DNA of 26,226 nucleotides. Source: Welwitschia mirabilis (taxonomy: Eukaryota > Gnetophyta > Gnetopsida > Welwitschiales). Location: NCBI GenBank assembly GCA_051453625.1, contig JBOZIK010000001.1, positions 102,923,173 through 102,949,398 on the forward strand, in the 5' to 3' direction. The notes under the pieces were generated by a model. It worked only from the letters and a program-made list of their open reading frames with translations, had not been told where the DNA came from and ran no database searches. A program made the position numbers and the translations under genes. Below, one piece after another: positions 11,283 to 20,345 of the stretch (the first letter of the stretch is position 1; the number at the start of each line of letters is the position of its first letter).

Positions 11283-11370
11283 TTGAAAGAAAAGAAAGAA
11301 AAAAAGATAAAAACAGAAAAAGAACAAAAGAAAAAGAAAATAAAAAAGAGAAAAAGAAAAAGAAAAGAAG
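11283..11370 (+). repeat. Polypurine low-complexity tract
   Basis: Nearly 90 bases are almost entirely A with scattered G, built of GAAAAAGAAAA-like words. It is probably a simple-sequence expansion. It is too long and too degenerate to call a retrotransposon polypurine tract with confidence. Confidence 0.8.
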
Positions 11371-12262
11371 TCACTAAATTAGATTCCATCAACTAAGTGC
11401 TAGGCATGATCCACATCAATCCAATGGTGATGAAAAGAAAGAAAATAGAAAAGGCACTAGAAAGGGACTAGTATACAAGAAATAAATAAAGAAAAGGTAA
11501 AACTAAAAAGGGTATAGAAAAGTAAATTTTGTGCATGTCCACTATAGCTACTATGCCACTATCCTTGGTAACAGTGTCAAAAAGATGTTTGTGGTAAAAT
11601 CTAGCTACTCTTATATTTGTTGTTAATGTATGATAAATATCAAGATCATTTTAGGGATACAAATCTTATATGGCTACATCCAACTTTTACTCATAATACT
11701 AAGACTTTCATTTGTAGTATAGTCTGAGTGTTGTTCTTTCATAGAGATAGATAACAAAAGCTATTAGTAAAATAAGCATAATGATATTAAGTAATAGAGA
11801 GTAAAATAACTAGAAATGAAACATAACATTTAAACTAACATAATAACTTCATGGAAAAGTATAAGTACAAAAGTAAAATTATGTAGCTTTTACTTTCAAC
11901 TCAAGCATAATAATATAATCCATTAGGAACATGAGTGCTCATGTAGTCTAAGCTTAAGAACAATGGCATAATCTCATCCATCATGGATATGAGGATAATA
12001 TATCTAAGCCACTTAGCCATCACAGCAAGAATAACATAAGCAAGAAAAGTAGGGGCCTTCCAAGATCTATTAAATAAATATTTAAGTTATGAAATCTAGG
12101 TATAAAAATAAGAATCCCCAAATACATCTTAAAGTAAAAGTATGTCTTAGTTAATCCTAAGCATAAAAGTATGAAACAATAACAACTTGATATCAAAGTA
12201 AAGCATCAAGAATATGTAATACTTTATTATTTGAAAAGTAAAAGCATACAATCTCAAAAGTT

Positions 12263-12713
12263 NNNNNNNNNNNNNNNNNNNNNNNNNNNNNNNNNNNNNN
12301 NNNNNNNNNNNNNNNNNNNNNNNNNNNNNNNNNNNNNNNNNNNNNNNNNNNNNNNNNNNNNNNNNNNNNNNNNNNNNNNNNNNNNNNNNNNNNNNNNNNN
12401 NNNNNNNNNNNNNNNNNNNNNNNNNNNNNNNNNNNNNNNNNNNNNNNNNNNNNNNNNNNNNNNNNNNNNNNNNNNNNNNNNNNNNNNNNNNNNNNNNNNN
12501 NNNNNNNNNNNNNNNNNNNNNNNNNNNNNNNNNNNNNNNNNNNNNNNNNNNNNNNNNNNNNNNNNNNNNNNNNNNNNNNNNNNNNNNNNNNNNNNNNNNN
12601 NNNNNNNNNNNNNNNNNNNNNNNNNNNNNNNNNNNNNNNNNNNNNNNNNNNNNNNNNNNNNNNNNNNNNNNNNNNNNNNNNNNNNNNNNNNNNNNNNNNN
12701 NNNNNNNNNNNNN
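12263..12713. other. Assembly gap, 451 N
   Basis: 451 undetermined bases. The flanks (12230-12262 and 12714-12750) do not repeat each other, so this gap does not show the duplicated-end pattern seen at 21037-21136. Open frames crossing it are artefacts. Confidence 0.99.
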
Positions 12714-13298
12714 AGTATTATCTAGGTTATCATCGAGACAAATATGGGGATGATAGTACATCATAAAATATTCTCAAAATGATGACTCAGTAGTTCACAT
12801 CAGCAGTGGTCATCCTCCCTGCTGTGAGGATGATGAAGGGGATGATAGTTTTCTTTTGTTATTTTCTTAAAGAGAACTTAGCATTTTTGTCAGAAATCCT
12901 TCTTCAAAGTTCTTTTCATCAGAAAGTGCCTTTAAGACATCAAATTTGAATAAGAATTATACTTTTCAAAGATTTCGTCTTATATCTCCAAAATCCTTAG
13001 AATTGCACCTAAACCTATATAAAAGACCTATAAAACAACTTATAAAATTCCATTAAATAACCGTAAATTGGCAGTGCAATAGTCTTTCTTTAGTCATAAG
13101 GTTAAATTAAGTGATTTCTCTTAGAAAATATTTGTAGTAATTTTTGGCATAGAATTTGAAATGACACATAAGCTTAATTAACTTATTATCCAAATATGAT
13201 TAAAAAACATAAAGATAAGATCCAAACTCCAAAAATGACCATTACTGCCTTGAATGGTAACTAACATCATCAACTTTTTTGTCTAATTCACACTCGAT
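12714..13298. other. Non-coding DNA left of repeat copy B
   Basis: No domain was recognised. A somewhat GC-richer patch at about 12775-12855 contains a near-palindromic run of CATCCTCCCTGCTG followed by GTGAGGATGATG, which could form a short hairpin. The rest is AT-rich and may belong to the same repeat family as copy B, since the similarity to copy A fades rather than ending at a sharp edge. Confidence 0.5.
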
Positions 13299-13490
13299 TT
13301 TTGGTACATGGATCCTTATGTAGCTATAAATCTAAAAAAGTTATGTGCCAAAGCATAAAAATAGTTTTTGTAATTAAAAATGCATAAATGATGTAAACAT
13401 AATTAAATCTAGGAAATTAACAATCAACTGTGCCAAAGGGGCCTTAATTACTTAAGATAAATTTCATTTTTCATGTGTTGTCATTAAGCC
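13299..13490 (+). repeat. Direct repeat copy B (pairs with 7205-7415)
   Basis: This is the second member of the roughly 200-bp repeat pair, in the same orientation as copy A. Similarity stops near 13490, and copia coding similarity on the minus strand begins within about 80 bases. The copy therefore sits at the truncated end of the copia element. That position is consistent with an insertion or deletion breakpoint, but no target-site duplication was found. Confidence 0.8.
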
Positions 13491-13559
13491 ATATTTGGTC
13501 ATAAATGATGTTGAAAATTCACTATCAAGTCTTGGTCTTATAATGAAAAGCATCCATCC

Positions 13560-14400
13560 TTCTTAAAGAATATTTCCTTTCAATTCTGAGATTTTTGAGG
13601 TAGTAGTGTGATAGCTCACTTTGCTTCAAGTAGCTCATATTTTTTCATCATGGCTTACGCAAACTTTGATTGGTGTATAATCATGAAGTCTTTGTTTTGA
13701 TCTACTTAAATGCCCAAAAAATATTTGACAATGCTAAGATATTTCATTTCAAATTCACTTTTCATCTCTACCTTGAAGTTTTCAATCATTTTCTCACATG
13801 TGGCAAAGAATACCATCTCATCAACATAAAGCAATATCATCATGAAATGACCATTTAAGTGTTTGAAATATAAATTGGGCTCTGAAATGCATGCTTTATA
13901 GCCTTTTTCAATCAAGTAATCATTAATTCTTCTAAACCAAGCTTTTAGAGCTTAGTAGAGGCCATTAAAAGCTTTCTAAAGTTTGCAAACTTTATTTTCC
14001 TGACCTTCAATAATAAAATCTTTAGACTAAAATATGTATACTTCTTCTTCTAGATTGCATTAAAAATGCACTATTTACATCCATTTGATGTAAATATAAC
14101 CTCCATGGACTACTAAAGAAATCATAAGTTTTATAATTTCAAACCTAACAACCAGTGCATAAATTTCTTCATAATCAATGTGCTTCTTTTGCTTTTGCTT
14201 GTAGCCTCTAGCAACTAGCCTTGGTTTGTAACCTATGACAATGCATTTTTCATCCATTTTTGTTTTGAAAGTATATTAGGAGTCAATGATCTTCTTTCCC
14301 TTTGGCATGTCCACAAGTTCCCATGTGTCAATTTTTTGTATTACATTCATTTCCCTCTCCATTGCTTCTCTCTAATATGGAGATTTAAGAGCTTCATCTA
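13560..14400 (-). pseudogene. Reverse transcriptase, copia (broken)
   Basis: This would copy the element's RNA to DNA. From its N-terminus on the minus strand it shows REAMEREMNVIQKIDTWELV, then PKGKKIIDS, KPRLVARGYKQKQ, IDYEEIYALVVRFEIIKLM, LEEEVYIF, KACISEPNLYFKH and ILLYVDEMVFFATCEKM, and ends with VKYFLGI and a lysine-rich block like QNKDFMIIHQSKFA. These match the copia RT from its WELV start to the FLGI region. The catalytic YVDD reads YVDE (Glu codon at 13817-13819). The RNase H that should follow is absent. Open pieces are at 13706-13915 and 14075-14257. Confidence 0.9.
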
Positions 14401-14639
14401 CTAAATTTGGTTTATTAATTAAGGCTAAATATGCCACATAATATATGCCCATACTTCTTGTAAATCTCCTCTAAAAATTTCTATCCAATATTTGAGAAGG
14501 TGGATGTTCTTTGACAATTTTTTATGGAATCGATTGTTGGGAAGTGATGGATGTATCACCCATATTATCTTCTTCGTTAGAGAAGTGTGCTAAACCAAAT
14601 TTTAATTCATTAAACTTGACACGTATAGAAATGAAATAT

Positions 14640-15345
14640 GTTTTACAAATAGGTTAAAAACATCTACACCCATAACATTTTACATCATATCTAACAAAAA
14701 CGCACTTCCTATTTTGAGTATCAAGTTTATATGTTAATTGATTAGGTGTATGTATCCAACAAATATAACCAAAAATTTTCACATGAGACAAATTTAAAAC
14801 TTTCTTGGAAACTAACTTACATAGAGTTTTACCTTAGTTTGATGAAGTGAGAACCCGATTAACAAGATGTGGTTGTAATGATAGCCTCACCCTAATAGGA
14901 ATTGAACAATGGCCTTTGTGTCAATTTATAATGTATCATCTCTTATATTACACCATTTTTATGTTTAGTTATTCCATTGTCTTGTGGAAAGTAATCACAT
15001 ATTATTTGCTTCGTAATATCACAATCATCACAAAATTGCATGAACTCATCATTCACAAATTCACCTTCTTTATTACTTCTAATGGATTTTATCTTTTGCC
15101 CCAATTGATTTTCAGCATGTTCTTTGAAATACTTAAAATATGATCATGCTTGATCTTTGGAATGAAGAAGGTAATACCAAGTGTACCTAGAAAAATCATC
15201 AACAATCACCATAAAATACTTCAATCCCTCCATTGTATAAGTATTCATTAGACCAATCAAAGCCATGTGCATTAATTCAAGTGGTATAGTTTTTCTCTCC
15301 ATGGTGGCACTATATGGATTAGCCTTTTGCTTGGCCTTCATTCAT
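14640..15345 (-). pseudogene. Integrase, copia (broken)
   Basis: This inserts the element's DNA. The open fragment 15144-15341 contains KAKQKANPYS, LELMHMALIGLMNTYTMEGL and YFMVIVDDFSRYTWYYLLHS. The last block has the first catalytic Asp, and the first continues the Cys/His-linked region. Further on, the block IRSNKEGEF should read IRSD, so the second catalytic Asp is Asn (15072-15074). The NGITKHKN block should carry the catalytic Glu but has Lys (14964-14966). At about 14660-14780 the tail reads QLTYKLDTQNRKCVFVRYD, typical of the region just after the copia integrase core. Confidence 0.9.
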
Positions 15346-15499
15346 GTTTCACAAATTCAAGCAGGTGTTTTTTGACATTTAATTCCCAACACAGTTTGAT
15401 CTTTTGAGGTATTCATAATATTTATGTAGGAATAATTCAATAATCTCACGTGCTAAAGAATTAAAGGATTTTTAATTATCATAAGACATTAACATAAGT

Positions 15500-15966
15500 T
15501 CTAAATTTTTACCTTATGTGCATCTTCCATGGAAACCAATTTGAAGATTTGATTTGGCATTCTTTGAAGAGTAGTGATGAAGCTTGTATCATCCTTTATG
15601 GTACAATTGTTCTTATTAAGCATAACTTTATTACCTATTTGAACCATCTGTTCAACTGAAAGTAATGAGTAAAACACATCATGTACATTAATCCATCCTC
15701 CATCTTGAAGATTTATTTTGACATGTCTAATGCCTTCAACTTTGACAAAAGCACCATTACCAACTTTAATAAATGCCAAATCAGGCTTCAGATTAACAAA
15801 TACATTTTTATTTGAATTCATGTGATTTGAACACCCACTATCCATGATCCATGTGGAAGAATCAGTATGTTTTGTAGAAACTAAGGTTGAATAGTTTGTT
15901 TCCTCTCCTTTAACTTGATTTTCTTTGCTAATTGTTGGCTAGGAAGTAGATGGTTCATATTTGTAA
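15500..15966 (-). pseudogene. Protease start and gag-pre-integrase domain, copia (truncated)
   Basis: The block STWIMDSGCSNHM (near 15830-15860) is the copia protease active-site entry, with an intact DSG-type motif. It is followed by the open fragment 15501-15845 with FIKVGNGAFVKVEGIRHVKI, then INVHDVFYSLLSVEQMVQIG and FKLVSME, matching the protease C-terminal part and gag-pre-integrase domain. Upstream of WIMD only about 35 gag-linker residues remain (KENQVKGEETNYSTL). The chromovirus LTR then begins at 15967. Zinc-knuckle and main gag sequence are not present in the window next to it. Confidence 0.88.
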
Positions 15967-16642
15967 TGTCCATTATCTACAACCAAAAATTTCAACTTAC
16001 TCTTGATTTCAAAATGCAAGGCCCGAATTTTAACTAAACACTAAACAAATACCTAAGTTATATAGATTGTTTTGTAAAAGAAAACTATAGTGAGATCATG
16101 AAATTTGCCTAGAAGAATCCATTAATTCAACAAGTAATATGAGTATGTTCTTATAATAACAGTAATATGAGTCCTTTGAAAGTTACTTAGTGGGGCCCAC
16201 AATCTATAATAGAAAAGTAATGAAGGGTCATAAATAACAAACGTTTAAAGACATGTTGAGTGTCATGCAACAAAACTAAATTGAATTAAAGGGAACACTA
16301 GAAAACGAAGTTTGTTATTAATATTAATCATAAAACTTAAAACCATACTTTCTATGTAAATTAGTAATTAACATGGTCATACATCTTCTAATAAGTTTTT
16401 AACCTTGTCCACTCCCCCATTCCTTTCTCAAGCTTGTCTCATCGTTTGTCTCAAAACACCCTTAATAAATTATACTTTAACTTATCTATAAAAATGGGGT
16501 ATGTTGTTTAATCTAATCAAAGGAGAATTTTATTAATAGTTTAATTAATAATTTCTAAGATGGCCCATCGTATTATTATAATTCATCCTTGGAAAATGAC
16601 ATATTTGTTTCATATTATTAACGATTTAATTTATTTAATTAA
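15967..16642 (-). repeat. 3' LTR of the chromovirus (left copy)
   Basis: The copy aligns over its whole length with 24807-25549 in the same orientation, starting TGTCCATTATC at 15967 against TGCCCATTATC at 24807. It lacks about 67 bases that the right copy has. Its boundary with copia coding sequence is sharp at 15966/15967. The inner end is less certain: similarity ends near 16642, yet a possible LTR start with an adjacent AAAGGGG purine tract (minus strand) occurs near 16716-16734. The true LTR may therefore extend about 75 bases further, with the right copy shortened. Confidence 0.85.
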
Positions 16643-16717
16643 ATATGCACTATAAAGTAACCAAAATATAATAAAACTTAGTAAAATATCATGATAAGTT
16701 GGTAAATTTCCTACAAT

Positions 16718-16734
16718 CATTACTACCCCTTTGT
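16718..16734 (-). promoter_or_regulatory. Candidate polypurine tract, chromovirus
   Basis: On the minus strand the sequence reads CAAAGGGGTAGTAATGA and is followed by TGTAGG, a possible LTR start. This is the expected place for the plus-strand primer, just upstream of the 3' LTR. The right LTR copy has no matching TGTAGG end, so the call is tentative. Confidence 0.35.
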
Positions 16735-17007
16735 AGTACTATGACGGTCCTCTAGCATATAATGTTATTAAGTTTATATTGCTTCCAATGGTCATCGATG
16801 TAGAATGATGAAAGGGGCGCATCATGAGGCCCAGCAGCGCTGACGCAGCACTTGGTCATGCGTTGTCGTGCCTCCTCCATTTCACACTCTTTGTTATCTG
16901 TTTGTGAGGTGGGCGTGGAAAGTATTAAGGCAGCTGTCACACTCTTCACGTGGCTCCCCTTTCCTCACGTCGGTCCCCCTTCCAAACTACCATTTCCTCA
17001 CACGAAG

Positions 17008-17141
17008 CGCCCCCTCCCTTCATAATGTTATTGATATTTATCTAAACCAAGAAGCTAAACAATGTTTTCAGTCTCGCCCCCTCCCTTCATAATGTTATTA
17101 ATATTTATCTAAACCAAGAAGCTAAACAATGTTTTCAGTCT
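17008..17141 (+). repeat. 67-bp tandem duplication, two copies
   Basis: The unit at 17008-17074, beginning CGCCCCCTCCCTTCATAATG, is repeated at 17075-17141 with one difference (TTGATA against TTAATA). Near identity implies a recent duplication compared with the decayed elements around it. Confidence 0.95.
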
Positions 17142-17236
17142 TATAAAATTTTTCTACTGTATGGGTTGATGACACGTTGCATACATATCTTAAACTTATA
17201 ATGTGCATTTTATTTATACACCTCATTCAATATGAT

Positions 17237-17342
17237 AAAAGGCTGTTTAGCCCACTCTTTTTATTTAAATAATTTATAAAATGACAGCTAAAAGGCTGTT
17301 TAGCCCACTCCTTTTATTTAAATAATTTATTAAATGACAGCT
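17237..17342 (+). repeat. 53-bp tandem duplication, two copies
   Basis: The unit starting AAAAGGCTGTTTAGCCCACT at 17237 recurs at 17290 with two substitutions (TTTTT/CTTTT and ATAAAA/ATTAAA). Each unit ends in AAATGACAGCT. It is independent of the 67-bp duplication but only about 100 bases away, and it duplicates the AGCCCA word. Confidence 0.95.
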
Positions 17343-18054
17343 AAAAAATAGATTCCACCTGCTTAACTTAAATGGCGGTCGTGGCTCCCATCTGCTCCAC
17401 CTTAGTGCTTACATGGCACCTGTGACTCACATGGCTCGTTTTCCTTTTCTTATTTTCAGACAATCATTACAGTGGCGTGCACGTGGTGGCTGTGTGGCGC
17501 CATTCACTTGGGTCCCATTTTTAATTGCGCTTCCTTATCACAAATCAGCGTCGCTTTATTATATCATTTTTATTTTATGATAAACATTATGAAAGGCGGC
17601 TTCACGTCAACCTTCTCCAATGTGGGGCCGAGACACACACACCGTGCCCCATCAACGCATCACTATGTGACACGTCATATTTCTCATTCTCTTTTCGCGA
17701 TTATTTACACCCTTGCTTACTAAGGTTTTTGGTTTAGAAAAATGTTAAAGGTTGGGCAGTGCATACAAGACTCAAGCTGCTGCATTTTTATGGTGACCAC
17801 GCAGGCCCTCTCCTCCGAAGTGGCCTCTCCTCTTAATTTCCCCTCTTCAAATGTTTTATTTCCTCTCTCTTGTGATCGTCTTAAACGATGTGCCGCTCCT
17901 TTTTCCCTTGGGGCTTCCCCATGCGTCCTTTTCATATTTTATTTATATCTTTAAGAAATATATTGAGAAATAAATAATTATTTGAGAAAGATATTTTATC
18001 TTAGAAAGGATAACACCTAATATTTTCCTTTTTTATTTTAGCCAATTAACTAAA

Positions 18055-18099
18055 TATATATATATATATAATGCTCAGATTATTATTCTTAACAAATGA

Positions 18100-18138
<39 letters not shown>
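18055..18138. repeat. Microsatellites (TA)n and (TG)16
   Basis: A run of about 8 TA units (18055-18070) is followed after 36 bases by 16 uninterrupted TG units (18107-18138). Both are ordinary plant microsatellites. An uninterrupted TG run of this length is probably polymorphic. Confidence 0.97.
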
Positions 18139-18143
<5 letters not shown>

Positions 18144-18722
18144 TATTAATTAAAAGATATTTTTACAAAAATCAGTAGTAACACTATTTTTAAGCTATAG
18201 AAGTTTCCAAGAAAATTTCACCTAGTGTAAAAGATGCATAAAAATAATTTGTCAAACTTCACATTTTTTTATTAAAATATGATTTAAGTAAGGATATATA
18301 TCACCAAAACTTTAGAATACACCACAATAAATATATGTCAAGGTCTAAGATATTTTAAGATCATAAAAAACAATTACAACATCTAAGATATAAAAGATCC
18401 CTTGCAAGATTATACATTTTTCACTCCAAACATAGTTTTACAACATAAACTGGAAAATAATGGTCTTTGCTCTACCATGCCCTCCTTAGAAACTAATTTA
18501 TCTTTTCAAGTACCAGTTTTTACACCTATTCAACACATGAATATGGAGTGAGAACTGTAAAATATTTACAACTCCTAATATGGCCCAGGCAAGGCAAATA
18601 TAAAGGTAAAAGAATCCCAAGTCACAAGGTAAACGAGATAAGATCAATATTTCAAGTGAAGGATTTATGGAAATGAAATGAGAATAATGTTTTTTAATAA
18701 TTTTTCATATATTTTTCCTTTA

Positions 18723-19010
18723 CTACCTCCTTCGGCGACTTGTGGAGTCTATTACCTCATTCAACAATCTCTAGATCTATTAACCGAATTGTCTCATTTC
18801 GTAATATGTGTATTCCTCATACTTCACTACCTTATTTAGCAATCTGTGGAGTCCACTTCCTCATTTGGCAATATGTGGAGTCCACTGCCTCTCATTCGAT
18901 ACCTCATTCAATAATCTGTGGATTTATTAATTTCACTACCTCATATGATGATTTGTGGGTTCTCACATTTCATTGCCTTATTCGGCGATCTATGGAATTC
19001 TCATTTCCAT
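18723..19010 (+). repeat. Degenerate minisatellite, unit about 30-40 bp
   Basis: About eight diverged units share the pattern TACCTCATTCGGCAAT then TGTGGAGTCCACT. Clear units start near 18725, 18827, 18858, 18926 and 18974. The best pair (about 18827-18885) is nearly identical. Unit lengths vary from about 29 to 49 bp. An apparently open plus-strand frame of 90 codons across it is a by-product of the repeat, not a gene. Confidence 0.8.
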
Positions 19011-19418
19011 AAAGAGTTAAAGATCACGAGATATCATAAGAAGATGTAAGATTTAATGTCACAGATTTTATTAAGATACATCACAGAAGATTTTTAATAA
19101 GACATAAATTCCTACTAAGAAAAAAGTTATATAAGAATATATTTTGGAAATACAATATCACACTGACATAGATCCCAAACTACTATAGATAAGTATTACA
19201 CCTCAAACTTTCACAAATCTATCAAGAAAGTAGTAGAAACTAGTGCTTATAAGCAAGTAATACTTTTTAATATTTTACAAGAAAGCATTGAATTCATTGA
19301 GAAATAAGTACCTATTTACACCTTAAAAGGGATGTAAAAAAGAAAGAAATCATACAAGAATGTAGATAAATCTAAGACCATACCTGAAATTTAATGGAAA
19401 ATTTCTAATCTTCTGAAG

Positions 19419-19510
19419 ACTTCGAGACTTTAAGGATTCCAAGACTCTAATGTTTCCAAGACTCCAATGCTTCAAAATCTCCAAGATTCAGTGTTTTCAA
19501 GATTCAATAA
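19419..19510 (+). repeat. Degenerate minisatellite, unit about 17 bp
   Basis: At least five imperfect units follow the pattern TTTCCAAGACTCCAATG, for example ATTCCAAGACTCTAATG, then TTTCCAAGACTCCAATG, then CTTCAAAATCTCCAAG. No coding sense is evident. Confidence 0.75.
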
Positions 19511-20214
19511 CAAAGGATTTTTTAAAAACATACAAATAAAAGGATAAGAAATTCCTATATATAACATAAAGATGTAGGGGATATGAAGAGATACTATTTT
19601 AAAGAGGATATGAAGAGACACTTCTATGGGAAAAACAATTATGATTCCATAACTCCCAATTATTACTTTGTCTAGCCAATGGATACATTTAATATTTCAT
19701 CATTACAATAACCACTCATTGTGTCAAAATTTTATTTTGCTAATAAATAATAATCATGAACAATATGCTTGCATAAGTTATAAGATTCAAGTCTTTTGTC
19801 ATTTTTCAAAATAAGTAAAAATAAGACAAATTAGTCACATGACAATATAATCATTTAAAATTCCAAAATAATCATTAATGCTAACTCAAATACATCATTT
19901 ATAAGGAAATCCCAAAACTTCAAAAGCATGCCACTATTTTGCCATAAATAAAAATGAAATTTAATAGCAGTTATTTTTATTTAATCAAGATGAAATATTT
20001 TGTAATAAATTCCAAATAATAACATCAAGATAAAATTTCCTTACCTATACATATTTTGCCATTTGTAATAAATCTTTGAGCCTATAAGACATTAATATTA
20101 ATCATATTATTTACCTTTCTTTATTAAAATATTTAAATAATTCTTATGCTAAGTTTTAAAATCTTTCAAAATTTGGAATTTGATATTTCTCCCCTTCTTA
20201 AGAAGTTTCCTCCT

Positions 20215-20345
20215 AGAAACTTACTAAAAGCTTTAGTTTCCATTGCTTAATATCTATTTTTGTCTTCTAATTTGCTTCTTCTGTAGATTGATTTGACCAT
20301 TTTCCTTATAATACTATTTTCTTTTGATCTAAAATCTTAACCAAT
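20215..20345 (-). pseudogene. Chromodomain remnant and C-terminus, chromovirus
   Basis: In chromoviruses the integrase ends in a chromodomain that guides insertion, often towards particular histone marks. Here LVKILDQKKIVL on the minus strand matches the entry of the Tekay/Del chromodomain (usual form VQILDRKEKVLRNK). A frame-shifted continuation, ENGQINLQKKQIRRQK, follows. The closing ETKAFSKFLGGNFLRRGEI resembles the usual end of these polyproteins. The aromatic-cage part is not readable, so function is certainly lost. Confidence 0.7.

Larger units (their letters stand above)
7416..12262. other. Long non-coding A/G-rich block
   Basis: Nearly 5 kb without a recognisable coding domain on either strand. 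Short open frames, such as those at 9253-9471, 9823-10095 and 11039-11248, have AT-driven compositions (Leu, Tyr, Asn, Ile-rich) and no family motif, so they are not called as genes. The plus strand is purine-rich over long stretches (about 7840-7990 and 11283-11370). With the flanking direct repeats, the block fits a large non-coding LTR-element derivative (LARD-like), but no primer-binding site was identified. A TATA-like, CT-leader arrangement on the minus strand near 11.2 kb is listed separately. Confidence 0.45.
13500..15966 (-). mobile_element. Truncated Ty1/copia retrotransposon
   Basis: On the minus strand the order is end of gag and protease, gag-pre-integrase, integrase, reverse transcriptase. 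Integrase before RT defines Ty1/copia. The right side is cut at 15966 by the LTR of the chromovirus. The left side ends at about 13500-13575, after the conserved block that follows RT, so the RNase H domain and the 3' LTR are missing. No LTR of this element is visible. Open fragments are short and separated by stops and shifts, and catalytic residues have been lost in both integrase and RT. It is a dead relic; the copia lineage was not determined. Confidence 0.92.
16745..17960. other. GC- and CpG-richer island with ACGT motifs and tandem duplications
   Basis: This stretch keeps many CG dinucleotides, while the rest of the window is clearly depleted by eye. No coding family was recognised in any frame. 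It holds CACGTG/CACGT words at 16947, 16966, 17480, 17603 and 17671, of the type bound by plant bZIP/bHLH factors. It also holds GGCCCA/AGCCCA words at 16828, 17249 and 17302. Two tandem duplications are listed separately. It lies between the chromovirus 3' LTR and polyprotein. It could be a younger nested non-autonomous element, a captured host promoter, or part of another element's LTR. Confidence 0.55.
17961..20150. other. Non-coding interval before the chromovirus C-terminus
   Basis: About 2.2 kb without a recognised coding domain. It contains (TA)n at about 18055-18070, (TG)16 at 18107-18138 and two degenerate minisatellites (18723-19010 and 19419-19510). In the element's sense this is downstream of the chromodomain, where Tekay/Del elements can carry an untranslated 3' region. 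The simple repeats and the neighbouring CpG island suggest that at least part of it is inserted sequence. Confidence 0.5.

Noticed and set aside
12147-12764. 205- and 164-codon frames around 12.1-12.8 kb
   Set aside because: Almost entirely undetermined bases. The real ends are too short and have no family motif.
17472-17954. Overlapping plus- and minus-strand frames of about 70-83 codons in the CpG-rich island
   Set aside because: Open mainly because the GC-richer sequence has fewer stops. Frames overlap on both strands and none shows a conserved motif.
18740-19012. 90-codon plus-strand frame with repeated Ser, His and Cys
   Set aside because: It is a by-product of the degenerate minisatellite.
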